A stretch of 64,000 nt of DNA, taken from the NCBI GenBank assembly GCA_036346375.1, contig CM070518.1:2356001-2420000 (forward strand), given 5' to 3'. The DNA comes from Guadua angustifolia (Eukaryota; Streptophyta; Magnoliopsida; Poales; Poaceae). Under the pieces are notes generated by a model that was given only the letters and a program-made list of their open reading frames with translations, did not search any database and was not told the DNA's origin. A program made the position numbers and the translations under genes. Of this stretch, positions 53,303-64,000 are shown one piece after another. Positions within the stretch are counted from its first letter, which is position 1, and each line of letters begins with the position of its first letter.

Positions 53303-56300
53303 TGTCGGGACCCGAATTTCACCAATTCGAACCCACTGTGTTATACCGCACTAGTCCCAGGATCAACGCTAGTGCACACAGCTTAACATCGGTAAGCATC
53401 ACATCATACACAACGATAAGAATAATAAGACTTCATTTAATTAATATAACTACTGTATGAACTTACATTATTCAGCCACATGGGCTAGACTTTAGACAAA
53501 TGCAGCGGAAAGTAGCAAAAAGACGTAGATGTCCCATCAGCACACCACAGGCAGCTGACGAGGCTTGGCCTAGTGACTCATGTCCACCTGAAAGTCCTTC
53601 GGTGATGATTCCTCCTCTGTTTGTTGGTTTGTTTAAGCAAGGGTGAGTACACCAACACGTACTCAACAAGTTGTGCACAGAATGCAATTCTATCATAACT
53701 ATATGCAAGGTTTATTCCAAAGGTATGGCCAGGGTTCATTTGGCAACTAAGCAGCATTTGTAAACATATCCAATACATAGATTGAAAAGACATTAAAACA
53801 AATAATAACAATAAATAGATTCAAGAATTTCCAAGTAAATCGAGTTTCCATCCTAACTCAAGTTCTTTATCCTTATGGCTTCCAGCCATCCCAACAGTTG
53901 TCCAATTTTAATTAACTACCCCTTGACTGTAATTCCCGAGCATTGCTCAATACCGTGAGCACGGCTATCCGAATAGTTTGTACACTCTGCAGAGGTTATG
54001 CACTTTACCCACATGATACAACCATGCACCACACAAAGTGACGATTATAACAAAGCCTTTACAATGCATCCTCTTAACCCAAGTGCTACCACGAGGTTTC
54101 AACATCAAGGGTTACACCACCACAACAGGGCCCCCTCTTGCGCCATGTGAGTTTCATCCGTACACCCGGACTCACACCACCACGATAGCACTCAAGCTAA
54201 GCATTTGCAAATTAGTCAGCTAGGCTGCCCCATAACAGACATGTGGTTGCAAGATTGACTTAGGTCAAAGGCTCGCAAGGTTAAGTCCTTAGGATTGATT
54301 AAAGCAAGACATATACATACCCTCTGCCCATCGGGCCTACCCTGGCACACTTGCCCTTGCCACTTGCTTCAATCTAAGTGATTACCAAACCTAGTTGATT
54401 ACCAAGCACCACGTGCTATACACAAATTAACATCGTTGCGTGACCTCCTCGCCACAACAACTCAATCTCATCGTGTGACCACACATGACACACAGATTCT
54501 CATCATTGTTCCATATTCCATTAATCAAGATTATTAAACAATAATTCATGAACACGTGATGACGTGGCATGGCTAAGCAATTCTATTCCGGTCTACCCAT
54601 CCATGTTGATTTCATTATTAACCAACTATAGTAACCAACCTAGGGTGACAATGAAGCATGGCATATAAATATCAAGGTAGGGTATAATTCAATGGGTATG
54701 TTTAGCTAATCCCAAAGTTAAGTTGAAATCATTTATACGCATAAAATAACATGCAATAAAGTAAAGCAAAATAGCAATTTTTCTTAACATGGGTTCAACA
54801 TGATCAAAGCACAAATTGCCTTTCTTAAGCTCCTGATTTTGCTCCGAAGATTGCTCTTGAGAAATTAATTCCTCCTCCGAAGCCTCGCTCAACTCAACGT
54901 CTACGCGAATCGAGAAGAAATAGCAATAAACACCAAAACCAAAGAACAAATGAACTCAAAATTTTAAATAAAGGCTACCATTAGATAGATATCAATTTTA
55001 CAAATTTTTAGGAATTTGAATCACCTCAATCGGAGTTCATATGTAAAAGTTATAGCACTTTGAAGTTTTAAAATCCTGAAAAATCCTTAAAATCATAAAA
55101 TCCGAATTAATTGAATTATTTTTATAAAAGGAATTCCGAATTTTCCCGCCTGGTTTGTACGGACAAAACGTGGCAAAATCTAGACCGTTGATTATCCATC
55201 TAACGATTATCGGTAAATTACTGACGTGGCTCAATATCAACCACCCGATCCAAATCCGACGATCGACGCTTACCCCTACGGTGCACTGTGCTCATAATTG
55301 ACGTGGCCAATCCTGGACCCTACGATTTTAATCCAATGGTGGAGACTTACCCGTGTCGTTCACTATTCCCGAATCGGCGTGGCGAAATCCCATCGGTCTA
55401 CTGCTGATCCGACGGCTGACGAAGCTCCCGATCGGTGAATGAAAACCCGGCGGTGCAAACGGCCGAACTTGGAGAAGATGACCACGACGGCGGCGTCCCG
55501 GCACTCCCCGGCGAGGATGAAGTAGCAGAACGGATGCGTCTCGACGCGATGAACTTGATTCCGACTCCGGCGCGGCGGATGAGACTCCCAACGGCGACGA
55601 ATCACGGCGCAAATCCCTCGGCCACCTTTCCGAACTTTGGCGAGACCTCACGCAAGCTCTAGAGCTCCTCCGGTGACGGCGCAACAGGGAAGATGTGCGG
55701 CGACTCGTGATGGACCTCGAGAGGCGTACCCGGCGCTTAAATACCCCTCGACCAGCGCTCATAATTGGAAACCGTGACGGCGGCGGCGCGAGAGGTCGAC
55801 TCGGACACGATGACGGTCAGCCGTGCAATTTCAATCCGACGGCCCGGATAGAAGATCAACTCCGAATCGGTATCGGCTGCTACTGGCCGCGCGATCAAGA
55901 TCTAACGGTCGCGGACACTTAGGGTTTCATTAAATGACGTGGACCAATGCGGACCCTTGGATCTCGATCCAACGGTCAGCGTTACCCCTCCCGTTTCACG
56001 GTCAGCACAGTAATGGGCCGGGCCCAGTACTGTTCACGGGTATTTTCCGAGATTTTCCAATTAAAATAATTCAAGAAAATAAACTAATTCATTTAGGGTA
56101 GTAAAAATACTCTAAAAATTCCAAGAAAAATCTCAAAAATACTTTGAGACATTCTGGACCTAAATAAAATATTTTTGGCAAAACTTTATTCTAAACTTTT
56201 CTTTTTAAAATTAATTCTCAACAAAAGGCATTATATTTAAATTCAAAATAATTCAAATAAATCTCAAAAAATCCAAATAAATCCAGAAAATTCACAAAAA

Positions 56301-56360
56301 TCATAAATTGCAATAAAATAATATTAATTAATTAAAATGTCAAAATTTTGGGATGTTACA
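53303..56360 (-). repeat. 3' LTR of the chromovirus, 3058 bp
   Basis: On the minus strand it runs from TGTAACATCCCAAAATTTTG to GGTCCCGACA, with matching TGT..ACA ends. Bases 53303-55755 align with 61541-64000 with only scattered differences and a few short indels. Small frames within it (for example 54949-54689) occur in both LTR copies because the LTRs are copies. There is no other sign of coding. Confidence 0.9.
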
Positions 56361-56376
56361 AACCTCCCCCTCTTAA
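56361..56376 (-). other. Polypurine tract of the chromovirus
   Basis: Minus strand AAGAGGGGGAGGTT directly before the LTR start TGTAAC. Confidence 0.85.
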
Positions 56377-58806
56377 CAGAATCTCGACCCCGAGATTCTG
56401 GGCTGACTAGAGAATAGGCTAGGGAATTCTGCTCTCAAATCTTCTTCACGCTCCCAGGTGGCTTCATTCTCAGAATGATTACTCCATTGAACTTTACAGA
56501 AACGAGTAGACTTATTTCTGGTTCTGTGCTCCATTACGTCTAGAATTTTGATCGGCTGTTCCTTATAAGTCAGATCCTCCTGCAGTTCGATATCTTCTAA
56601 TGGCATTTGTTCTGTAGGCACTCTAAGACACTTCTTAAGCTGCGACACATGGAACATATCATGAACTCTGCTAATGATTGTGGCAACTCCAATTGATATG
56701 CAACCTCTCCTCGACGACTTAAGATCTTAAATGGTCCAACATACCTAGGTGCGAGCTTTCCCTTGACTTGAAACCTTTTTACACCTTTAAGGGGAGTAAC
56801 CCTAAGATACACGAAATCATTTGGTTCAAAACTCAGATCACGACGGCGATTGTCAGCATAGCTCTTCTGCCTTGACTGCGCTGTTTTCAGTCTTTCCCTG
56901 ATCATGGCAACTTGTTCTTCAGCCTCTCTAAGTAACTCTGGCCTGAACACTGAACGCTCCCCCGTCTCATTCCAATTCAACAGGGTACGACAGGCATGTC
57001 CATATAATGCCTCAAATGGTGACATTTGCAAACTAGCCTGATAACTATTGTTATAGCTAAACTCTGCATACGGCAAACTTTTATCCCACGATGTACTGTA
57101 AGATATCGCACAAGCTCTCAACATATCCTCTAGAATCTGATTTACTCTTTCTATCTGACCATCTGTCTGTGGATGATAAGCGGTACTAAAATTCAGACGA
57201 GTTCCCATTGCTTCATGCAATTTGTCCCAAAATCTTGAGGTAAATTGGGTACCTTGATCCGATACGATTTTCTTAGGCCCACCATGTAAACATACAATTC
57301 TTGACATGTATAACTCTGCCAATCGATCTCTTGAATAGGTTGTCTTTACTGGAATGAGTGAACAACTTTGGTCAACCGATCAATGATGACCCATATTGAA
57401 TCATAACCTCCCTGAGTCTTGGGTAATCCTGTGATAAAATCTATTCCTATTTCCTCCCATTTTTCCATTCTGGAACTTTTAATGGCTGCAAAAGTCCTGT
57501 AGGCTTTTGATGCATCGCTTTTACCCTCTGGCACACATCGCACAACGCAACATGTTCTGCCACTTCACGCTTCATACTTGGCCACCAGAATCTCTTTCTT
57601 AAGATCCTGATACATCTTGGCACTTCCTGAATGTATAGAATATTTAGAATCGTGTGCTTCCTCAAGAATCAACTGCTTAAGTTCCCTTTCATTTGGCACA
57701 CAAATTCGTCCTTTGAACCACAAAGTTCCCTGCTCATCTATAGAGAAATCTTCGGCTAAACCTTCTTCTTTCTTAGACTTGATCGTGCTGATCTTCTCAT
57801 CTTTACTTTGCTTCTCTCTAATTTGATCCTCAAAGGTTGGTTTTACTTCGAAGGCAGCTACAAATCCTTATGGCACAACCTCTAATCTCAGCTTCTGAAA
57901 TTCTTCACACAACTGCGGTTGGTCGCTGGCTTCTATCACATTTATACTGTGGCTTTTACGGCTTAAGGCATCCGCTACCACATTGGCTTTTCTGGGATGA
58001 TAATGGATTTCAACATTATAATCCTTAATCAATTCCAGCCATCTCCTCTGTCTCATGTTAAGGTCCGACTGGGTAAATATGTACTTTAGGCTCTTATGGT
58101 TCATATATATCTCACATCTATTTCCAATGAGGTAATGACGCCACATATTTAAAGCATGCACTACAACTGCTAACTCCAAATCATGCGTCGGATAATTTCC
58201 TTCATGCGGTCTCAACTGCCTTGATGCATAAGCCACTACCTTGCCATTTTGCATTAGCACACAACCAAGACCCTGTCTTGATGCATCACAATAAATATCG
58301 AAACTGCTCTGTATATCTGGCAATACTAACACAGGTGCAGATGTTAACCGTTTCTTTAGCTCTTGAAAACTTTCCTCGCACTCTGGCGTCCATGCAAATT
58401 TCTTTTCCTTCTTTAACAATTGCATAAGAGGTTTTGCAATTGTCGAAAATCCTTCTATGAACCGACGGTAATATCCGGCCATTCCCAGAAAACTACGGAT
58501 CTGAGTAACTGTCTTTGGCTGTTCCCAATGTAACACAGCTTCCACTTTACTTGGGTCTACCGCAACTCCTTTAGCTATCATTAGATGACCAAGGAACTCT
58601 ACCTTTTCTTTCCAAAAGTCGCATTTACTAAATTTAGCATATAACTGCTGTTCTCGCAATTTCTCCAATACCAATCTCAAATGCTCTACGTGTTCCTCTT
58701 CTGTCTTGGAATACACAAGGATATCGTCTATGAAGACAACCACAAATTTATCCAAGTACTTCATGAATACTTTATTCATCATGTTCATGAAATATACTGA
58801 GTCCAT
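56373..58806 (-). pseudogene. Chromovirus pol remnant: RT C-half, RNase H, integrase, chromodomain
   Basis: The first frame (58806-57868) starts inside reverse transcriptase at YFMNMMNKVFM, with catalytic FVVVFIDDILVYS near 58740 and connection FLGMAGYYRRFI. RNase H follows (FDIYCDASRQGLGCVLMQ, YPTHDLELAVVV, ADALSRKS). After a decayed linker, integrase shows KRFWWPSMKREVAEHV with CDVCQRVK, then GIDFITGLPKTQGGYD, VSDQGTQFTSRFW and DGQIERVNQILED, so D, D and E are all present. GKLAPRYVGPFKIL and, after another frameshift near 56650, the chromodomain ILDVMEHRTRNKSTRFCKVQ / ATWEREEDL follow. At least three frameshifts are present. Protease and the fingers of RT are deleted between 58806 and 58988. 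Chromodomains of this clade target insertion to heterochromatin. Confidence 0.9.
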
Positions 58807-58987
58807 CCTTGGATCATATCAGTATGATCTTTAATTGTGGGACAACTAAAATTTTATTCCGAGTACTGCCTGACATGTTCCATTATTACAAAAGTTGACT
58901 CGTAGGTCATATAGCAACGAAACACTAAGCTGGTGACTAATTTAGCAAATCTAAAATATCTCAGGCAAAGGCTGGACAACCACAACC

Positions 58988-60347
58988 CTAATTGCCTGGA
59001 CGATCCTTCTCTTCACCGCCCTCACCACATATGTCAAACGGCGGATTGCAAGCTCTTGGATAGTCTTCTCCGTCTTCTTGCTCCTGGTTAGCGAAGAGAG
59101 AGTCGTTTTCTTGCGGATCAACGGCGGCGTCGATATCGGGTATTTCCAGCACAACTTCCACGGTGTCCTGGGCCTCATCTGTCGTGATGTGATTGATCCT
59201 TCCACGCACCGCCGTCTGTGGCGATGCTCCCGACTGAGCTGGTACTCGATTTCCTCCTGTCACCGGAGCTGTGGATGGGGTAGTACTCAAATTGAAACGA
59301 ACTGGAGTAACGTTTCCCTTCTTCGGACACTTGTTAGCAAAATGTCCTGGCTCATTGCAAGAGTAGCATTTCTTGACAGCGGTCTGCTGACTTCCTGCCT
59401 GTGCATTGCCTCCTGGCGCTGGTGTTTGAAAATTCTGATTAATGGGACGAGATGATGAAGTCGATGTCTTGTTGGTCCACTGGGGTTGAATCCTTGCAAA
59501 CTGTTGAGGTGACATCCTCAATCTAAACTGAGTAGACCTTCCAGCTTGACTAGCCATTTGGCGCTTGCGATCCTCGCCCAACTCCTTACGCTTATCCTCA
59601 AGGATCAAAGCTTTATTGACTAATTCCTGGAAATCAGGGAAATTGTGGGTAATCAATCCCACCTGCAGTCCAGAGTTTAAACCTTTCAAGAAACAGGACT
59701 GTCTAGCCTTATCCATGGCCACATCCTCTGGTGCATAACGTGCCAACTGAGTAAACTTATTCAGGTACTCTGCCACTGACTGACCTCCTTGCTTCAAAGC
59801 CCTGAACTCTTCCTTCTTGAGATCCATCATCCCTTCTGGTAAATGGTACTGACGGAAAGCAGCTGAGAATTCCTCCCAAGTAATCTCCTGTGGGGTGTCA
59901 TGTGCTGCGCAATAGTTCTCCCACTATTCCGCGACAGTTCCTTCTAGCTGGTGCGAAGCGTACAATACCTTCTCATTGCCCGCACATTGTGTAATGTGTA
60001 ACTTCCTCTCAATGGTTCTCAGCCAATCGTCGGCTCTCTCGGCTTCTAAAGGATTAGCATTGCCCGAGAATGTTGGCGGGCGTGTCCTCATGAAATCTGA
60101 CAGCTTAGATTGAGAGGCGCTGTCCATTATTGCCTTGCTGCATGTTGTTATTTCCTACGGCTTGGTTGTTCATATTTTGCATTTGGTGCATCATTGTTTG
60201 CATAAGCTGTGTTTGTGCGGCTATGAAAGCTCCTAAATTCTGCATATCCACTGGTGGTGCTGGTGGTGTTGGTGTTCCCTCATTAGGATTGTCATTCCTG
60301 TGAAGACCACCTCCTGATGCTCCATTATTGCCACGAGTGTTCACCAT
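58988..60347 (-). pseudogene. Chromovirus gag, one frameshift and one stop
   Basis: Starts MVNTRGNNGASGGG at 60347, with a Gln/Asn/Met-rich lead-in. A one-base shift near 60115-60130 leads to the capsid part (FMRTRPPTFSG, ADDWLRTIERKL, VLYASHQLEGTVAE). There an in-frame TAG at about 59924 precedes WENYCAAHD, then FRQYHLPEGMMDLKKEEF, SVAEYLNKFTQLARYAPEDV and FLKGLNSGLQVGL. A zinc knuckle CYSCNEPGHFANKCP near 59370 marks nucleocapsid. The frame ends at 58988 in acidic, Asp/Glu-rich text where protease would normally follow. Confidence 0.9.
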
Positions 60348-60625
60348 CTGTTTGGTTGATTCTTAGGTTAGAGAAGATAGAAATAGCATAGGTAAGATGC
60401 AAGAATTCCTAAAGCGGGGAAATAGGTTAAACCCATACCTTTTATCTTTATTAATTAACTTGGTATGGTTGCTTACAAAAGCCTAAAAGCTTTGCAACAC
60501 ATACTGCACACTCAGCAAGTATTAAAATCCAAACTAAACACTCAACCTTAACGTCTACTACATTTGGGTAAGACTATTCTAATGACGCGACTCGATACTT
60601 GAGTCTCAACTTAACCCTAAAACTT

Positions 60626-61330
60626 CTACTCCTCGAGCCATCCACCACGAGAACTCCTCGGTGGGTACACTGGCGGACGTGCTGGCGCTAGTACAAATCG
60701 ATCCCAACGTTCTTCAGTTGGTTGCTCTTCTGATTCCGATTTCATCTTCTTCGATTCTGCCTCTTCCGATGATGTTGGTGTGGCGCGACCTTCCTCCTGT
60801 AAAGCTTCCTCGAGCTCTATGATCCTTTCCTCGTAAGCTACTCGAGTCTCGTGCAGTTCCTTTTTCACTATTCTGAGTGCTTCATAGGTCGTCCTCAGTT
60901 CGGTGTCGGTGTCGTGTGCATGAGCTTCCTGAGGAGCTGCGAATCGTGCTAAGTGCACTGCAGTAGCATCCTCCCTCCGTGTGACGTACGAACTCCAAGC
61001 ATCTCGAACCATGGGGTGGAGTCTGAACACCGTGTCATCCAACTCGTGATAGTAGTCGTAGCAGATCCTCCGTAAAGCAAGTCGTGATGCCTCTTGGATA
61101 CCGATCTCCCAAGTAGCTCTCCTTACGGTGATACTGATAGGTTGGCTTGATATCTCACCCTTTCTGGCGTAGATTAGCAGCTTGCACACCATTCCTCTTG
61201 GGGCTCTGTTAACGATCCAATCTTGACCTTGATACGTTGGTTTGGCGAAACCTCCCAAAACTTGGAGTACCCTCCAGAGCTCTGTTGCGTAGCCACCCTC
61301 GCACTCTACGTACGACTGTGTCCTCCTCAT
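60626..61330 (-). CDS. Extra ORF ahead of gag (orf0-like), intact
   Basis: A clean 234-codon frame begins about 195 bases after the primer binding site and ends 278 bases before gag, on the same strand. It starts MRRTQSYVECEGGYATELW. The middle (residues 60-110) is rich in Arg and aromatic residues (RRATWEIGIQEASRLALRRI). Residues 140-180 form a likely coiled coil (LRIVKKELHETRVAYEERII), and the tail is charged and Pro-rich. I see no known catalytic motif. Rice RIRE3/RIRE8-type elements of this clade are described with an additional ORF upstream of gag, and this is probably its counterpart. It is the only undamaged frame of the element. The function is unknown. Confidence 0.7.
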   Translation of the reverse strand: MRRTQSYVECEGGYATELWRVLQVLGGFAKPTYQGQDWIVNRAPRGMVCKLLIYARKGEISSQPISITVRRATWEIGIQEASRLALRRICYDYYHELDDTVFRLHPMVRDAWSSYVTRREDATAVHLARFAAPQEAHAHDTDTELRTTYEALRIVKKELHETRVAYEERIIELEEALQEEGRATPTSSEEAESKKMKSESEEQPTEERWDRFVLAPARPPVYPPRSSRGGWLEE

Positions 61331-61524
61331 CTATTTAAAAAAAAATAGATAAGTCTTCAACTTCAAATGGTTGCTCTGTGAAATTTTTGAGGTAGATTTC
61401 AGCAAAGGTAAGGATCAGAGAATAAGATAAGTCAAGAGTGTTATCTTAACCCATTTTAAGTTTTTCCTTTAGAAAATAGTTTTGGACACTCTACCAAGCT
61501 AGGGTCAAGTCCTACAGTCAGTAT

Positions 61525-61536
61525 GCTCTAATACCA
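61525..61536 (-). other. Primer binding site of the chromovirus
   Basis: Minus strand TGGTATTAGAGC, four bases inside the 5' LTR. This is the usual initiator tRNA-Met complement TGGTATCAGAGC with one change. Confidence 0.85.
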
Positions 61537-61540
61537 CCTC

Positions 61541-64000
61541 TGTCGGGACCCGAATTTCACCAATTTGAACCCACTGTGTTATACCGCACTAGTCCCAGGA
61601 TCAACGCTAGTGCACACAGCTTAACATCGGTAAGCATCACATCATACACAACGATAAGAATAATAAGACTTCATTTAATTAATATAACTAGTGTATGAGC
61701 TTACATTATTCAGCCACATGGGCAAGACTTTAGACAAATGCAACGGAAAGTAGCAAAAAGACGTAGATGTCCCATCAGCACACCACAGGCAGTTGACGAG
61801 ACTTGGCCTAGTGACTCGTGTCCAACTGAAAGTCCTCCGGCGATGATTCCTCCTCTGTTTGTTGGTTTGTTTAAGCAAGGGTGAGTACACCAACACGTAC
61901 TCAACAAGTTGTGCATAGAATGCAATTCTATCATAACTATATGCAAGGTTTATTCCAAAGGTATGGCTAGGGTTCATTTGGCAACTAAGCAGCACTTGTA
62001 AACATATCCAATACATAGATTGAAAAGACAGTAAAACAAATAATAACAATAAATAGATTCAAGAATTTCCAAGTAAATCGAGTTTCCATCCTAACTCAAG
62101 TTCTTTATCCTTATGGCTTCCCGCCATCCCAACAGTTGTCCAATTTTAATTAACTACCCCTTGACTGTAATTCCCGAGCATTGCTCAATACCGTGAGCAC
62201 GGCTATCCGAATAGTTTGTACACTCTGCAAAGGTTATGCACTTTACCCACATGATACAACCAAGCACCACACAGGCGAACAATTATAACAAAGCCTTTAC
62301 AATGCATCCTCTTAACCCAGTGCTACCCGCTGAGGTTTCAACATTGAAGGGTTACACCACCACAACAAGGCCCCCCTCTTGCGCCATGTGAGTTTCATCC
62401 GTACACCCGGACTCACACCACCACGATAGCACTCAAGCTAAGCATTTGCAAATTAGTCAGCTAGGCTGCCCCATAACAGACATGTGGTTGAAAGATTGAC
62501 TCAGGTCAAAGGCTCGCAAGGTTAAGTCCTTAGGATTGATTAAAGCAAGACTTACACATACCCTCTGCCCATCGGGCCCACCCTGGCACACTTGTCCTTG
62601 CCACTTGCTTCAATCTAAGTGATTACCAAACCCAGTTGATTACCAAGCACCACGTGCTATACACAAATCAACATCGTTACGTGACCTCCTCGATCGCCAC
62701 AACAACTCAATCTCATCGTGTGATCACACAAGACACACAAATTCTCATCATTGTTCCATATTCCATTAATCAAGATTATTAAACAATAATTCATGAACAC
62801 GTGATGACGTGGCATGGCTAAGCAATTCTATTCCGGTCTAACCATCCATGTTGATTTCATTATTAACCAACTATAGTAACCAACCTAGGGTGACAATGAA
62901 GCATGGCATATAAATATCAAGGTAGGGTATAATTCAATGGGTATGTTTAGCTAATCCCAAAGTTAAGTTGAAATCATTTATACGCATAAAATAACATGCA
63001 ATAAAGTAAAGCAAAATAGCAATTTTTCCTAACATGGGTTCAACATGATCAAAGCACAACTTGCCTTGCTTAAGCTCCTGATTTTGCTCCGAAGATTGCT
63101 CTTGAGAAATTAATTCCTCCTCCGAAGCCTCGCTCAACTCAACGTCCACGCGAATCGAGAAGAAATAGCAATAAACACCAAAACCAATGAACAAATGAAC
63201 TCAAAAATTTAAATAAAGGCTACCATTAGTTAGATCTCAATTTTACAAATTTTTAGGAATTTGAATCACCTCAATGGGAGTTCATATGCAAAAGTTATAG
63301 CACTTTGAAGTTTTAAAATCCTGAAAAATCCTTAAAATCATAAAATCCGAATTAATTGAATTATTTTTATAAAAGGAATTCCGAATTTTCCTGCCTGGTT
63401 TGTACGGACAATACGTGGCAAAATCTGGACCATTGATTATCCATCTAACGATTATCGGTAAATTACCGACGTGGCTCAATATCAACCGCCCGATCCAAAT
63501 CCGACGATCGACGCTTACCCCTACGGTGCACTGTGCTCATAATTGACGTGGCCAATCCTGGACCCTACGATTTTAATCCAACGGTGGAGACTTACCCATG
63601 TCATTCACTATTCCCGAATCGGCATGGCGAAATCCCAGCGGTCTACTGCTGATCCGACGGCTGACGAAGCTCCCGATCGGCGAATGAAAACCCGGCGGTG
63701 CAGACGGCCGGACTTGGAGAAGATGACCACGACGGCGGTGTCCCGGCACTCCCCGGTGAGGATGAAGTAGCGGAACGGATGCGTCTCGACCCGATGAACT
63801 TGATTCCGACTCCAGCGCGGCGGAAGAGACTCCCAACGGCGACGAATCACGGCGCAAATCCCTCGGCCACCTTTCCAAACTTCGGTGAGACCTCACGCAA
63901 GCTCTAGAGCTCCTCCGGTGACGGCGCAACAGGGAAGATGTGCGGCGACTCGTGATGGACCTCGAGAGGCGTACCCAGCGCTTAAAGACCCCTTGACCAG
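61541..64000 (-). repeat. 5' LTR of the chromovirus, cut by the window end
   Basis: Starts TGTCGGGACCCGAATTTC on the plus strand exactly like 53303 and matches it to the last base of the window, about 2460 of 3058 bases. Differences are mostly single bases with a few short indels near 62270-62345 and 62690. Confidence 0.9.

Larger units (their letters stand above)
53303..64000 (-). mobile_element. Tekay/Del-type chromovirus (Ty3/gypsy), right end outside window
   Basis: Two near-identical LTRs in the same orientation (53303-56360 and 61541-64000, the second cut by the window end) flank minus-strand genes for an extra ORF, gag and pol with a chromodomain. The primer binding site and polypurine tract are in place. 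The insertion interrupts TNP2 coding sequence, with TGATG (53298-53302) as one candidate target copy. Gag has one frameshift and one stop, protease and the first half of RT are deleted, and integrase is frameshifted. It could move only with help. Confidence 0.9.

Noticed and set aside
54689..54949. 86-residue ORF (EASEEELISQEQ) kept in both chromovirus LTRs (also 62934-63194)
   Set aside because: Presence in both copies is explained by LTR duplication at insertion, not by selection. No domain is recognised. It would deserve revival only if distant LTRs keep the frame.
55328..55762. Arg/Ser-rich ORF in the chromovirus LTR (also 63573-63929)
   Set aside because: GC-rich stretch open on several frames, duplicated with the LTR, with no start context or domain.
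1..64000. tRNA or rRNA genes
   Set aside because: I found no cloverleaf with box A/B pattern and no rRNA-like stretch by eye. A covariance search would settle this.

Overview
The window reads as nuclear DNA of a grass, probably a panicoid relative of maize or sorghum. The reasons are one intron-rich plant gene, grass-type LTR retrotransposons, CACTA and Helitron elements and MITEs, and a piece of chloroplast DNA. The panicoid placement rests mainly on maize-like features of the polyamine oxidase, such as its C-terminus VQGKYD, and is an inference. I see one intact host gene. Almost everything else is nested, mostly broken transposable elements.

Layout. (1) 1-9190: a minus-strand Ty1/copia element of Sirevirus type. 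It has a 3' LTR (1-1382), an env-like ORF (1889-3394), a pol remnant (4740-7198) and a 5' LTR remnant (8138-9190). The left half of the internal region is replaced by the 3' end of a Ty3/gypsy element in the opposite orientation to its relative at 42.6-50.4 kb. (2) 9546-16059: a CACTA transposon with TTTTCGTCGGC subterminal repeats and two minus-strand genes (truncated TNP2 and a Transposase_24-like gene). It sits in the leader of a short-LTR copia element whose LTR is 16524-16762. (3) 17357-26125: a complete nine-exon polyamine oxidase gene on the minus strand. Its introns hold a MITE, a 1.36-kb CACTA element with perfect target duplication, and an array of Helitron-like repeats. The proposed promoter contains three degenerate copies of a repeat and the start codon is preceded by a (GA)n tract. 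(4) 28578-37335: a probable CACTA shell containing a 3.66-kb solo LTR and a 1.4-kb Helitron that carries a broken ABCC transporter fragment. (5) 37345-37858: a nuclear copy of part of chloroplast petA, followed by two MITEs. (6) 39230-42585: a decayed CACTA gene with an Ulp1-like end, split by a hAT element. (7) 42586-50403: the 3' two thirds of a Tat-lineage Ty3/gypsy element, with dual RNase H, broken integrase, a large antisense ORF with 132-bp coiled-coil repeats, and a 3' LTR. (8) 50404-53302: the 5' part of a CACTA element with a TNP2 pseudogene. It shares its AACCGTCTGTGATAT terminal motif with the shell in (4). (9) 53303-64000: a young Tekay/Del-type chromovirus on the minus strand inserted in the TNP2 coding sequence. 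Its 3.06-kb LTR is complete on the left and cut by the window end on the right. It keeps an intact extra ORF ahead of gag, but has lost protease and half of reverse transcriptase.

The host gene is predicted to make a secreted FAD enzyme that oxidises spermidine and spermine in the cell wall. The TE genes do not form a shared pathway. Their nesting gives a relative order of events, with the chromovirus among the latest. Boundaries were read by eye. Calls that need alignment are marked with lower confidence.
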